Assembly: GCA_039968605.1 (NCBI GenBank)
Contig: JBDVPM010000008.1
Span: forward strand, 2,594,968 to 2,658,967
Source: Alteripontixanthobacter sp.
GTDB taxonomy: Bacteria; Pseudomonadota; Alphaproteobacteria; Sphingomonadales; Sphingomonadaceae
Direction: 5' to 3'
Length of the DNA: 64,000 bases
A program made the position numbers and the translations under genes. The notes under the pieces are model-generated. The model did not search any database. It saw only the letters and a program-made list of their open reading frames with translations, and was not told the DNA's origin. Every line of letters begins with the position of its first letter. Position 1 is the first letter of the stretch. Positions 14,774-23,549 of this stretch are shown here, piece by piece.

Positions 14774-17410
14774 CTAATTTGCTTGGCGTTTAAGATCATA
14801 GAGCTTTTCCAACGCTTCGCGCGGGGACAATGCATCGATATCGAGTGCCTCGAGCTGGTCGCGCAGCGGGTCCCGGGCGGGTTCCTCCGCCTGCGCGCTG
14901 GCGGCGAATAGTGGCAAGTCGCCAAGCCCGGCTGCCAGCCCGCCGGTTTCCTCGCGGCCCTTCTCCAGCTTCTTCAGTACCGATTTCGCGCGGCGGACCA
15001 CCTGAGCGGGCACTCCGGCCAGCTTCGCCACCGCGAGGCCATAGCTGCGGTCTGCCGGACCTTCGGCAAGTTCGTGCAGCAGCACCAGATCGCCCTTCCA
15101 TTCGCGCGCGCGAACATGGTGGAGGCTGAGCGCGTCGCAAGTTTCGGCCAAGCGCGCAAGTTCATGATAATGCGTGGCGAACAGGCAGCGGCAGCGGTTC
15201 TTTTCATGCACCGCCTCGGCCACTGCCCAGGCCAGCGCCAGCCCGTCATAGGTCGAGGTTCCGCGCCCGACTTCGTCGAGGATAACGAAGCTGCGCTCGC
15301 TCGCCTGCGCAAGGATCGCGGCGGTCTCGACCATTTCGACCATGAAGGTGGAACGGCCGCGCGCCAAATTGTCCGATGCGCCAACCCGGCTGAACAGGCG
15401 GTCCACCAGCCCGATCCGCGCGGCATCGGCGGGGACGAAGCCGCCTGCCTGGGCAAGCAGGATGATCAGCGCGTTCTGGCGCAGGAAAGTGGACTTTCCG
15501 CCCATGTTCGGCCCGCCGATTAGCCACAGCCGGTCGTCGCTGGACAGCGCGCAATCATTGGCTACGAACCGCTTGCCCTGCTGCGCCAGAGCCGCCTCCA
15601 CCACAGGGTGACGGCCTGCGGTGATGTCGAGGCAAGGTTCGTCCAGGATCTGGGGCCGGCACCACCCGCCTTCGGCTGCGCGCTGCGCCTGTCCTGTGCC
15701 GACATCGATCCGCGCCAGCGCCTGAGCGGTGGCGGCGATGGCTTCCCGCGCTTCGGCAACCACCGATACCAATTCCTCGAAATGTGCCACTTCGGCTGCC
15801 AGTGCGCGTCCGCCTGCCTCGCCGATCCGTCCCGCTTCCTCGTGCAGCGCCAGCGAATTGAAGCGCACCGCGCTGGCCATCGTCTGCCGGTGGGTGAAGC
15901 CGCTATCGGGGTTCATCAGCGTATCGGCATGCTTGCTCGGCACTTCGATGAAATAGCCGAGCACGCCATTATGCTTGATCTTGAGCGAGGCAATGCCGGT
16001 ATCCTGGCGATAGCGCGCTTCCATCGCGGCGATTGCGCGGCGGGCATTGCCCGATGTGGCGCGCAGATCGTCCAGCGCGGCGTCGTATCCCTCGGCGATG
16101 AAACCGCCCTGGTCGCGGCTGGTGGGCGGTGCAGGAACAAGTGCACGGCGCATCAGGTCGGTCAGCGCGCCGTGTCCGGCCAGCGCGGGCAGCATTCGGT
16201 CCAGCAATGGTGGGCGATCAGGCTTGGCGCCCAGCAATTCGTGCAACCGCCGTGCAGCTTCCAGCCCATCGCGCAGCTGGCCGAGATCGCGCGGAGAACC
16301 GCGCCCGGCCACCACCCGGCCCAATGCCCGGCCTATATCGGGCAGAGCGCGCAGCGCCTCGCGCAGATCTGCCCGGGTCAGCGGATCGCCGTGCAGCCAG
16401 CCCACCAGCGCCAGCCGCTCCATGATCGCCTCACGGCTGAGCAACGGGGCGGAGAGATCCTCCGCCAATTGCCGCGATCCCGCCCCGGTCGAGCAACGAT
16501 CGATTGCAGCGACCAGACTGCCTACCCGTCCGCCGGATGGGCCACCTTGCTGGCTGGCGAGGATTTCCAGGCTGGTCCGGGTTGCCTCGTCCATCGCCAG
16601 ATGGTGGTCGCCGGCGCGCGCAATCGGAGGCAGCAGCAAAGGCAGCTTGCCGCGCCCGGCATGGCCCAGATAGGCGATCAGCCCGCCGCCCGCAGCCAGC
16701 ATCGCGCGCGAGAAATCGCCGAAGCCGTCCAGCGTCGCCGCGGCATGAATCTGCTTCAGCCTGTCCGCCCCGTCATCGCTGGAGAAGCCGGCCTTGTCGC
16801 GCAATATGGAATCGGTGGGTGCATCGGGCCAATTGTCGGGCGCGACGATTTCGCTCGCCCCGATTCGCGCCAGCGCCGCGCCCATCGCCTCGGGCGAACA
16901 TTCCTCCAGTTCCATCCGTCCGGTGGAAATATCGCAGCTCGCTATGCCGATGCGGTCGCGCAGCGGGCATACCGCCGCCAGCATATTGGCCTGGCGCGGT
17001 TCCAGCAGCGCCTCCTCGGTCAGCGTTCCCGCCGTGACGAAGCGCACGATGTCGCGCTGCACCAGCGCCTTGGACACCGGCGATCCTTCCGCCTTGGCGC
17101 GCAGCTTTGCCTCGTCCGGCGTCTCGACCTGCTCTGCAATCGCGACGCGGCAACCGGCGCGGATCAGCCGGGCGAGGTAGCTTTCGGCCGAATGGACCGG
17201 CACGCCGCACATCGGCACCGGCTCCCCCTCATGCTCGCCGCGCGTGGTCAGCGCGATATCGAGCACCGCGGCCGCCTTGCGCGCATCGTCGAAAAACAAC
17301 TCGAAGAAATCGCCCATTCGGTAGAATAGCAGGCAATCGTCCCCGCCAGCGCAAGCCTCGCGCTTGAGCTGCCAATATTGCGCCATCATCGGGGTGGTTT
17401 GTCCGGCCAT
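14774..17410 (-). CDS. mutS: DNA mismatch repair protein MutS
   Basis: An 878-aa mismatch-recognition ATPase. The N-terminal mismatch-binding domain begins with TPMMAQYWQLK and has the FYRMGDFFELF motif whose Phe stacks on the mismatch and whose Glu contacts it. The core lever/clamp domains follow. The ATPase domain contains Walker A GGPNMGGKSTFLRQ and Walker B/signature LDEVGRGTSTYDG, then ATHYHEL. The length is normal. Long open frames on the opposite strand are codon-bias shadows. Confidence 0.98.
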   Translation of the reverse strand: MAGQTTPMMAQYWQLKREACAGGDDCLLFYRMGDFFELFFDDARKAAAVLDIALTTRGEHEGEPVPMCGVPVHSAESYLARLIRAGCRVAIAEQVETPDEAKLRAKAEGSPVSKALVQRDIVRFVTAGTLTEEALLEPRQANMLAAVCPLRDRIGIASCDISTGRMELEECSPEAMGAALARIGASEIVAPDNWPDAPTDSILRDKAGFSSDDGADRLKQIHAAATLDGFGDFSRAMLAAGGGLIAYLGHAGRGKLPLLLPPIARAGDHHLAMDEATRTSLEILASQQGGPSGGRVGSLVAAIDRCSTGAGSRQLAEDLSAPLLSREAIMERLALVGWLHGDPLTRADLREALRALPDIGRALGRVVAGRGSPRDLGQLRDGLEAARRLHELLGAKPDRPPLLDRMLPALAGHGALTDLMRRALVPAPPTSRDQGGFIAEGYDAALDDLRATSGNARRAIAAMEARYRQDTGIASLKIKHNGVLGYFIEVPSKHADTLMNPDSGFTHRQTMASAVRFNSLALHEEAGRIGEAGGRALAAEVAHFEELVSVVAEAREAIAATAQALARIDVGTGQAQRAAEGGWCRPQILDEPCLDITAGRHPVVEAALAQQGKRFVANDCALSSDDRLWLIGGPNMGGKSTFLRQNALIILLAQAGGFVPADAARIGLVDRLFSRVGASDNLARGRSTFMVEMVETAAILAQASERSFVILDEVGRGTSTYDGLALAWAVAEAVHEKNRCRCLFATHYHELARLAETCDALSLHHVRAREWKGDLVLLHELAEGPADRSYGLAVAKLAGVPAQVVRRAKSVLKKLEKGREETGGLAAGLGDLPLFAASAQAEEPARDPLRDQLEALDIDALSPREALEKLYDLKRQAN

Positions 17411-17546
17411 TGGGCGGACCTAGCCATGCGCGCGCCGATTCGGGAAGGAGCTGGCTTTCGCTTTCCCCTATCGCCTTTCACTACCGGCTGTTATGCGGCT
17501 TGCAGATAAGTTACGGTCGCGCACAATCTTTCAGGGGGAACTGCCG

Positions 17547-19835
17547 GTGGCCGACGATCAATCCAGTACGAATACGGACAATGACCAAACCGTGAGCTTC
17601 ACGACGCGTGAGGCGCTGTTTTATCACGAGACCGGAAGGCCCGGTAAGGTCGAGATCGTGGCCTCCAAGCCGATGGCGACCCAGCGCGATCTCAGCCTGG
17701 CCTATTCGCCCGGCGTGGCGGCTCCGGTGAAGGCGATTGCCGAAAACCCCGCCGATGCCGCGCGCTACACGGCCAAGGCCAATCTGGTCGCGGTGATTTC
17801 CAACGGTACCGCCATCCTCGGCCTGGGCAATCTGGGCGCGCTGGCATCGAAGCCGGTGATGGAAGGCAAGGCGGTGCTGTTCAAACGCTTCGCCGATGTC
17901 GATTCGATCGATATCGAGCTGGACACCGAAGATCCGGACAAGTTCATCGCCGCGGTCGAGCTGATGGAACCCAGCTTCGGCGGGATCAATCTGGAAGATA
18001 TCAAGGCGCCCGAATGCTTCATCATCGAGCAGGCGCTGCGTGAGAAGCTGAACATTCCGATCATGCATGACGATCAGCACGGCACGGCGATCATTTCCGC
18101 TGCCGGTCTGCTCAACGCGGTTCACATCACCGGGCGCGAGCTGAAGGATGTGAAGATCGTGGTCAACGGCGCGGGCGCGGCGGCAATTGCCTGCACCGCG
18201 CTGATCAAGGCGATGGGCGTGCCGCACGAAAACGTCATCATGTGCGACCGGACCGGCCCGATCACGCCAGGCCGCGAAGGGGTGGATCAGTGGAAGAGCG
18301 CCCATGCGGTGGAAACCGATGCGACCAGCCTGGAAGAGGCGCTGAAGGGGGCGGACATCTTCCTCGGCCTGTCGGCTGCCGGCGCGCTCAAGCCCGAATG
18401 GGTCAAGGACATGGCCGATCAGCCGATCATCTTTGCCATGGCCAACCCCGTGCCCGAAATCCTGCCGACCGAGGCGCAAGCGGTCCGGCCCGACGCGATC
18501 GTTGCGACCGGGCGCAGCGATTTTCCCAACCAGGTCAATAACGTGCTGGGCTTCCCCTTCATCTTCCGCGGCGCGCTAGACGTGCAGGCGACCGCCATCA
18601 ACGAGGAAATGAAGATCGCCGCAGCCCGCGCCATCGCGGAACTGGCGCGCGAGCCGGTTCCGGCCGAGGTTGCCGCCGCTTACGGCAAGAACCACAAGTT
18701 CGGTCGCGATTACATTATCCCCGCGCCGTTCGATCCGCGCCTGATGGAAGTCGTTTCATCCGCCGTGGCCAAGGCCGCGATGGATTCGGGCGTGGCGCAG
18801 AAGCATATCGAGGATTTCGATGCCTACCGCCATCATCTAAAAGGCCGCCTCAATCCCACGACATCGGTCCTCACCAATGTCTATGCCGAAGTGCGCAACA
18901 ACCCCAAGCGGATGGTGTTCGCCGAGGCGGAAGAGGACGTGGTGCTGCGCGCCGCGATCCAGTACCGCGATTTCGGCTACGGCACGCCGGTGCTGGTCGG
19001 CCGGACGAAGGCGGTTGCCAACAAGATGCACCAGCTGGGCGTGGACAATCCTGCCGATTTCGAAATCCAGAATTCCGCCGATTCCGAACATGTCCCCGCG
19101 ATGGTGGATTTCCTCTACAAGCGCCTGCAGCGGCGCGGCTATACGGAACGCGACGTGCGCCGCATGGTCAACCAGGAACGCAACGTGTTTGCCGCCCTGC
19201 TGGTGGCGCTGGGCCACGGCGACGCGATGATTACCGGCCTGACGCGCACTTTCTCGCAAACCGCGCGCGAAGTGAACATGGTGCTGGATGCCAAGCCGGG
19301 TGCGCGCCCGTTCGGCATCCACATGATGATCGGCAAGAACCACACCACCTTCCTGGCCGATACGACCATCAACGAACGTCCCAGCGCGGAAGATCTGGCC
19401 CATATCGCGCGCGAAACTGCAGAAGTGGCACGGCGCATGGGGCATGAGCCGCGCGTCGCATTCCTGTCCTACTCCACCTTCGGCAATCCCAGCGGCCGGT
19501 GGCTGGAGAATATTCGCGGTGCGGTGGCCATCCTCGACAAGGAGCAGCCCGATTTCGAATATGAAGGCGAAATGGCTCCCGATGCTGCGCTCAACCCGGC
19601 GGTAATGAAGCTGTATCCGTTCAGCCGGCTGTCCGGCCTCGCCAATGTGTTGGTGATGCCCGGCCTGCAATCGGCCAATATCTCCGCCAAGCTGCTGCGC
19701 GAGCTGGCGGGCGAGCCGACCATCGGCCCGATGATGATCGGAATGGAAAAACCGGTCCAGGTCGCGCCGATGACGGCAACCACGCCCGACCTTCTGACAC
19801 TCAGCGTGCTGGCTGCGGCGGGTGTCGTGGGCTAG
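17547..19835 (+). CDS. maeB: NADP-dependent malic enzyme (MaeB type, malic plus phosphotransacetylase-like domains)
   Basis: A 762-aa two-domain enzyme. Residues 1 to about 420 form the malic domain (YSPGVAAPVKAI, HDDQHGTAII, then the NAD(P)-binding VVNGAGAAAIACTALI), converting malate to pyruvate and CO2. The C-terminal 320 residues form a phosphate acetyltransferase-like domain that is usually regulatory rather than catalytic. The GTG at 17547 is chosen because AGGGGGAA lies six bases upstream; the ATG at 17493 lacks a ribosome site and adds an unconserved leader. It is monocistronic and convergent with the DUF892 gene. Confidence 0.94.
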   Translation: MADDQSSTNTDNDQTVSFTTREALFYHETGRPGKVEIVASKPMATQRDLSLAYSPGVAAPVKAIAENPADAARYTAKANLVAVISNGTAILGLGNLGALASKPVMEGKAVLFKRFADVDSIDIELDTEDPDKFIAAVELMEPSFGGINLEDIKAPECFIIEQALREKLNIPIMHDDQHGTAIISAAGLLNAVHITGRELKDVKIVVNGAGAAAIACTALIKAMGVPHENVIMCDRTGPITPGREGVDQWKSAHAVETDATSLEEALKGADIFLGLSAAGALKPEWVKDMADQPIIFAMANPVPEILPTEAQAVRPDAIVATGRSDFPNQVNNVLGFPFIFRGALDVQATAINEEMKIAAARAIAELAREPVPAEVAAAYGKNHKFGRDYIIPAPFDPRLMEVVSSAVAKAAMDSGVAQKHIEDFDAYRHHLKGRLNPTTSVLTNVYAEVRNNPKRMVFAEAEEDVVLRAAIQYRDFGYGTPVLVGRTKAVANKMHQLGVDNPADFEIQNSADSEHVPAMVDFLYKRLQRRGYTERDVRRMVNQERNVFAALLVALGHGDAMITGLTRTFSQTAREVNMVLDAKPGARPFGIHMMIGKNHTTFLADTTINERPSAEDLAHIARETAEVARRMGHEPRVAFLSYSTFGNPSGRWLENIRGAVAILDKEQPDFEYEGEMAPDAALNPAVMKLYPFSRLSGLANVLVMPGLQSANISAKLLRELAGEPTIGPMMIGMEKPVQVAPMTATTPDLLTLSVLAAAGVVG

Positions 19836-19851
19836 CCGCCGCCGCTCTCGC

Positions 19852-20337
19852 TCACTCTACCAGCGGCGCCAACAGCTTGTCGGCGACCTCGGCCATTTCG
19901 TCATCGCCATCCTGCGCGTTGGAATGGCATTCCTGCAGGCGCTTCGCGTCTTCGGGCAGTTCGAGCACATTGGCCATGCGCGCAAGTATCGCATAGCTGG
20001 TCAGCCCGAAATGGGTGAAGCGCTGGAAGTGCAGCAGGATCGCCGCATCGCGCGACTGGTCGTCGTCGAAATCGGCCTCCAAAGCTAAGGCACGCGCTTC
20101 CTCGACCAGCGCGGTCATCCCGGGCGCATCGGTGCCATCGCTCTCGCATGCGTGGGAATTGGCAAGGTCGCGCACGATATCCAGCCCGTCGGAAATGCCG
20201 CAAACGGCGTTCTCCAGCCCTTCGACCAGCGCATCGTCATGCGCCGCATCGCGCATCGCCTTGGTCGCTTCCAGCGACAGCCGGTCGGCTTCGATCATCG
20301 CTGTAAGATGGTCGAGATAGGTCTGTTTCAAATCCAT
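19852..20337 (-). CDS. Ferritin-like DUF892 (YciE-type) protein
   Basis: A 161-aa helical protein resembling the DUF892/YciE ferritin-like group: an N-terminal YLDHLTAMIEADRLSLEAT helix, a middle ALEADFDDDQSRDAAILLHFQRFTHFGLTSYAIL segment and a final C-terminal helix. Family members form four-helix bundles with a di-metal site and are linked to stress responses. Candidate metal ligands (Glu, His) are present but cannot be confirmed by eye. It is convergent with maeB (16-base gap). Confidence 0.72.
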   Translation of the reverse strand: MDLKQTYLDHLTAMIEADRLSLEATKAMRDAAHDDALVEGLENAVCGISDGLDIVRDLANSHACESDGTDAPGMTALVEEARALALEADFDDDQSRDAAILLHFQRFTHFGLTSYAILARMANVLELPEDAKRLQECHSNAQDGDDEMAEVADKLLAPLVE

Positions 20338-20445
20338 GCTGGCACCTTTTTCGGCTGTTGAGAGTTCAGCGGCTCAACCAAGGCGGGCATGCGCGGTTCC
20401 GAAACTGGCGGGCAATCGGGTTCCAGCTTGCCGGCACAGCCGACG

Positions 20446-21150
20446 TCAGTCCTGGCCAAGCTCGGCCGTTACGGCACCTATCCCTTCGAACTGTGCCGCT
20501 TCGGGCTTACCGATGGCCGGCTTGGCATTGACCCACGTGTCGTCGATCATAAAATCCAGCAGGCTCGCGGCGAGATCGGCGTGGCGGCAGCGAAAGCAGC
20601 CTTTCGCAAGGCGCTGATCGGCGATCACGGCTTCTCCCGTATAGGGTTCGTCGAGCAGCCAGCCCGGGCGCGCCGCAGTCCAGTCGATGCCTTCATCCTG
20701 TGCGAGCATCGTTTCCATGGCCCGCATCTGCTCCAGCACATTGACTAGCGCAGGGCGCGCGGTGAAATCGAACCAGGTCGGTACGCTGGGCTGATGAACG
20801 ACGAATGCAGCCGAAATCACGGCGATCCGGCGGATATCGGCCTGTTGCATGGCCCGCAAGATGTTGCGCGTGCCATCGGTATAAAGCGGCGGTGGATCGA
20901 GCGCGGTGGAGGGGCTGAACGCCACACCCAACGCCGATATTACCGCGCTGCAGCCTTCCAGCTGCTCTGCGAAAGAGTCGGCCAGCACATCGCACTCGAA
21001 ATAATCGGCGCACGCCACCCTGTCGGCGGGTTCGGGCAAATTATGTTCGAATGCGCGGATTTTCAGTCCGCGGCGATTGGCATGGCGCAGGATTTCCGTC
21101 CCGGTTTTGCCGCCTGCCCCGAATATGGCGATGGGTGATGCATGGTTCAT
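20446..21150 (-). CDS. NAD(P)H-binding Rossmann protein (atypical SDR)
   Basis: A 234-aa protein with the nucleotide-binding glycine motif IFGAGGKTGTEIL, the SAVISALG strand and RPGWLLDEPYTG, typical of NAD(P)H-binding atypical short-chain dehydrogenases (NmrA/SDR_a5 type). The classical YxxxK catalytic pair is not evident, as in many atypical members. The ATG at 21150 is chosen since upstream sequence is low-quality. The substrate is unknown. It lies between the DUF892 gene and the copper-associated trio, on the same strand as both. Confidence 0.82.
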   Translation of the reverse strand: MNHASPIAIFGAGGKTGTEILRHANRRGLKIRAFEHNLPEPADRVACADYFECDVLADSFAEQLEGCSAVISALGVAFSPSTALDPPPLYTDGTRNILRAMQQADIRRIAVISAAFVVHQPSVPTWFDFTARPALVNVLEQMRAMETMLAQDEGIDWTAARPGWLLDEPYTGEAVIADQRLAKGCFRCRHADLAASLLDFMIDDTWVNAKPAIGKPEAAQFEGIGAVTAELGQD

Positions 21151-21226
21151 ATGCTCACAATGCCTGGATCGGCAGTTCGGTCCGGTCGGCGGGTGCCGGA
21201 CGTATCCGGTACCCGCCAATCCGGTT

Positions 21227-21715
21227 TCAGCCAGCGCCGTCCTTGCAGGTTGTGTACCCCCAGAATCCGAACTCGTCCTTCGCGCCGGGGGCGGCGACAA
21301 TCAGCTCCTGCATTTGCAGGCCCGCATTGCCTTCATCGTCAAGCACCCGGGTCTGGATCCGCAGATCGCCGCTGGCGTAGCTGCCGGGGCCGCTGGCGCT
21401 GACGGGGATCAGCTTGCCATTGATCTTGATCGCGCCCTGTCCGCTGCGATCATGGACAAAGGACGGATAGGCAATTTCCGTCAGCCGGAACTGGCAGGCA
21501 CTTTGCGCACCAAGAGCGGCCAGGTCGGCATCGGTCATGGTTTCGGGCAGCATCAGGCCGGGACTGACATTGGCGAGCGCACTGGCGGCGCTTTCGATCG
21601 ATGCCGCCTCGGCCGGCGGTTCCAGCTGCGCTTCGCGGTCATTGCCGGGTGCTGTGTTGGTGTTGCAGGCGGCGAGCGGCAGCGCGGCCAGCGCCATGAA
21701 TGCGAACTTGTTCAT
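21227..21715 (-). CDS. Lipoprotein of unknown function, last gene of the channel-DUF305 trio
   Basis: A 162-aa predicted lipoprotein: signal peptide ending in the lipobox LAAC, then an Ala/Glu-rich linker and a conserved-looking domain with QSACQFRLTEIAYPSFVHD and GKLIPVSASGPGSYASGDLRI. Two Cys in the mature part (CQFRL and TTCKDG) could form a disulfide. The ATG at 21715 overlaps the DUF305 stop (ATGA). It resembles small lipoproteins found near copper genes in sphingomonads, but I do not recognise a named family. Confidence 0.72.
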   Translation of the reverse strand: MNKFAFMALAALPLAACNTNTAPGNDREAQLEPPAEAASIESAASALANVSPGLMLPETMTDADLAALGAQSACQFRLTEIAYPSFVHDRSGQGAIKINGKLIPVSASGPGSYASGDLRIQTRVLDDEGNAGLQMQELIVAAPGAKDEFGFWGYTTCKDGAG

Positions 21716-22236
21716 TGTTGCATCTCCTCTGGCAGGCGTTCTTCGGTGCGGGGGCCGTTCTCCTCGATATCGTCGATCAGAAATTTCATCTCCGCGATTT
21801 CGCGGCGCTGGGCGACGATGATCGCCTTGGCCAACTCGCGCACGCGCGGGTCTTTCAGGCTGGCGCGTTCGCTGGTCATGATCGCAATCGAATGGTGCGG
21901 AATCATGGCGGACATGTATTCGGTATCGTCCACCGTCGTCTGGCTGCGGACCAGCCACAGTGCCAGCGCCATGGTGACCACGCCGACCCCTAGGATGATG
22001 AAGTTCTTGGTGCGGTCCTTGTACATGCCCCACATGAAAAGCAGCATGACGATCATCATCATGCCGCCCATCACGAACATCATCCAGAAGCGCGTTTCGC
22101 TCCAGAAAATGTCATCGGCATCGAACGTGTTGGCGTACATCAGGAAGAACATGATGACGGTCGAAGTCGATACCATGGCCATGAAGCGCCAGTAATTACC
22201 GCCTCCGCCATTTTTCGAATGATCTTTGTTCGTCAC
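21712..22236 (-). CDS. DUF305-family membrane protein
   Basis: A 174-aa protein with three hydrophobic, Met-rich N-terminal helices (for example MMFVMGGMMMIVMLLFMWGM) followed by a DUF305-type helical domain with MSAMIPHHSIAIMTSERA, whose HH and Met residues are likely metal ligands. The GTG at 22236 is supported by AAAGGAGA six bases upstream and overlaps the channel stop (GTGA). Its neighbours suggest a role in copper handling at the inner membrane; this is inference. Confidence 0.85.
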   Translation of the reverse strand: MTNKDHSKNGGGGNYWRFMAMVSTSTVIMFFLMYANTFDADDIFWSETRFWMMFVMGGMMMIVMLLFMWGMYKDRTKNFIILGVGVVTMALALWLVRSQTTVDDTEYMSAMIPHHSIAIMTSERASLKDPRVRELAKAIIVAQRREIAEMKFLIDDIEENGPRTEERLPEEMQQ

Positions 22237-22544
22237 GTAATGTCTCCTTTTGTCGTTATTTTCCAGAATAGCTGCGCCGAACAGCTGATAAGGGCGAAAC
22301 CCGTCAGCGCCTGAATGCCCGTGACCGAGCGCAAATGGCCGGTGGGGTAAATGTCGCCGAGGCCCAGAGTGGTCATGTTGATCAGCGAGAAATAGAAATA
22401 ATCCATCCAGTCCATCGATGAGACTTCCTTGAACCCGCCAAGGTTCCAATCATTGCCGAGCCAGAAGCCGACCGCGAAATAGATCGCCACCAGCAGGTGC
22501 GACGCCAGGAACAGCAGCACGGCGAGCAGGAGCGCGGCGATCAT
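22233..22544 (-). CDS. Minimal two-helix ion channel (Ion_trans_2 type)
   Basis: A 103-aa membrane protein with helix one (IAALLLAVLLFLASHLLVAIY), a pore loop and helix two (IQALTGFALISCSAQLFW). The pore loop reads TTLGLGDIYPTG, the potassium-channel filter pattern with Leu replacing the usual Tyr (TVGYGD). There is no cytoplasmic ligand-binding domain, so it is a bare KcsA-like pore. Selectivity is therefore uncertain. It is the first gene of a coupled trio with DUF305 and a lipoprotein. Confidence 0.82.
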   Translation of the reverse strand: MIAALLLAVLLFLASHLLVAIYFAVGFWLGNDWNLGGFKEVSSMDWMDYFYFSLINMTTLGLGDIYPTGHLRSVTGIQALTGFALISCSAQLFWKITTKGDIT

Positions 22545-22742
22545 CTATGCACCGTGGCGCAGTTGGTGGGATTGTTGCCGCACATACTCAAGCTCAGCCG
22601 TAATGCGGCCACACGCGAAAAGCCGGTCGATTCTGCGGTGCCCCTTGGCCTGGCGTGACTGTGTTCCTGCATATCTGCCCCCTGTCGGTAGCATCTTGCC
22701 CGAGACCCTTCATGTCCACCGATACGGACAACATGACCGCAG

Positions 22743-22761
22743 CCCTCAAGATTTTTGAGGG
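22743..22761. promoter_or_regulatory. Inverted repeat in the divergent copper-region promoter
   Basis: CCCTCAA-N5-TTGAGGG, a perfect 7-bp inverted repeat about 50 bases before the CnrY-like start and about 200 bases before the oppositely oriented channel gene. It could be an operator or the base of a leader hairpin. No matching second copy was found. Confidence 0.4.
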
Positions 22762-22811
22762 TTTGGACCCCTTGATGCGTATAGAGCCCATGCAACCAAC
22801 AGGAGCGATGG

Positions 22812-23105
22812 ATGGCTGACGATCAGACACTCGATGCGATGCTTGGCAAGCTGGCCTCGCACGATGTCCGCGCTATGCCGGATGATTTCATGAACGGCGT
22901 ATGGCAGCGTGCTGGCCAGCTTGGCGAGATTGCCGAACGCCGCCGGCGCATGGCGCTGTTCGCCGGGTTGTTCGTGGTCGGGCTGGGTGCAGGGGCCGGA
23001 ACGGTCGGGTGGCCGGGCTATTATGGCCCGCCGCAACAGGCCGAAGGCAGCCTGACCGGATCGGAGCAACTGTCACCCGCTGCGCTGCTTCATGTGGGGC
23101 GCTAG
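22812..23105 (+). CDS. CnrY-like small membrane protein (candidate anti-sigma factor)
   Basis: A 97-aa protein with a charged cytoplasmic N-terminus (DAMLGKLASHDVRAMPDDFMNGVW), one hydrophobic helix (MALFAGLFVVGLGAGAGTVGW) and a short periplasmic tail. Length, topology and position directly before a CnrX-like sensor and an ECF sigma factor match CnrY of the Cupriavidus CnrYXH system, whose cytosolic N-terminus holds the sigma factor. Sequence similarity is weak by eye, so the role rests on gene order. ATG supported by AGGAG upstream. Confidence 0.65.
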   Translation: MADDQTLDAMLGKLASHDVRAMPDDFMNGVWQRAGQLGEIAERRRRMALFAGLFVVGLGAGAGTVGWPGYYGPPQQAEGSLTGSEQLSPAALLHVGR

Positions 23106-23108
23106 ATC

Positions 23109-23543
23109 GTGAAAAGATGGCATATCGCTCTGGCCGTTCTATTGGCTGCGCTCGCCGGAAGTCTGGGTGCGCTGGGGGCCGATCGCTGGGCCGATGGAGG
23201 CTCCGATCGAAGCCTGCATGCATTTGTGCATGACGAGCTATCGCTGACCGCCGATCAGGAACAGCGCCTGGAAACCCTCGAAGCAAATTTCGCGGTGGAA
23301 CAGGCGCGGCTGGAGGCTTCCGCCCGCGCAGCCAATGCCCGCCTGGCTCAGGCGATGGAGGCCGAGCATGAATATGGCCCCGAAGTCGGGGCTGCCATCG
23401 ACGAGGTTCACGAACGGATGGGCGCTCTGCAGAAGGCGACCGTGCGCCACGTCTTCGCCATGCGCGAGATCCTCGATCCCGACCAGCAGCGCCGGTTCGA
23501 CCGGCAGGTTTCTGCGGCGCTGACGCAATCCCCGCGCGACTGA
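23109..23543 (+). CDS. Periplasmic heavy-metal sensor (CnrX/Metal_resist family)
   Basis: A 144-aa membrane-anchored periplasmic protein: N-terminal helix (HIALAVLLAALAGSLGALGA), then a four-helix CnrX-like hairpin domain with HAFVHDELSLTADQEQRLETLE and a DEVHERMGALQKATVRHVFAMREILDPDQQRRF block. His, Glu and Met residues that could bind metal are present (HAFVHDE, HVFAM). It starts three bases after the CnrY-like gene and is followed after six bases by the sigma factor. In CnrYXH this protein releases the sigma factor on metal binding. Confidence 0.82.
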   Translation: MKRWHIALAVLLAALAGSLGALGADRWADGGSDRSLHAFVHDELSLTADQEQRLETLEANFAVEQARLEASARAANARLAQAMEAEHEYGPEVGAAIDEVHERMGALQKATVRHVFAMREILDPDQQRRFDRQVSAALTQSPRD

Positions 23544-23549
23544 TCCCGC

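Noticed and set aside
15608-17329. Long open frame (573 codons) on the strand opposite mutS
   Set aside because: It lies entirely inside mutS, has no family features and an odd composition. Antisense frames stay open in GC-rich DNA because of codon bias. The same applies to frames opposite rpoN (33836-35449), prfA (39990-41519), the second MscS gene (53899-54978), polA (56570-57868) and the acyl-CoA dehydrogenase (61462-62718).
22541-22795. An 84-codon frame upstream of the channel gene that overlaps its start by ATGA
   Set aside because: The overlap looks like coupling, but the translation has no hydrophobic core or motif, its start lacks a ribosome site, and it crosses the inverted repeat and promoter region.
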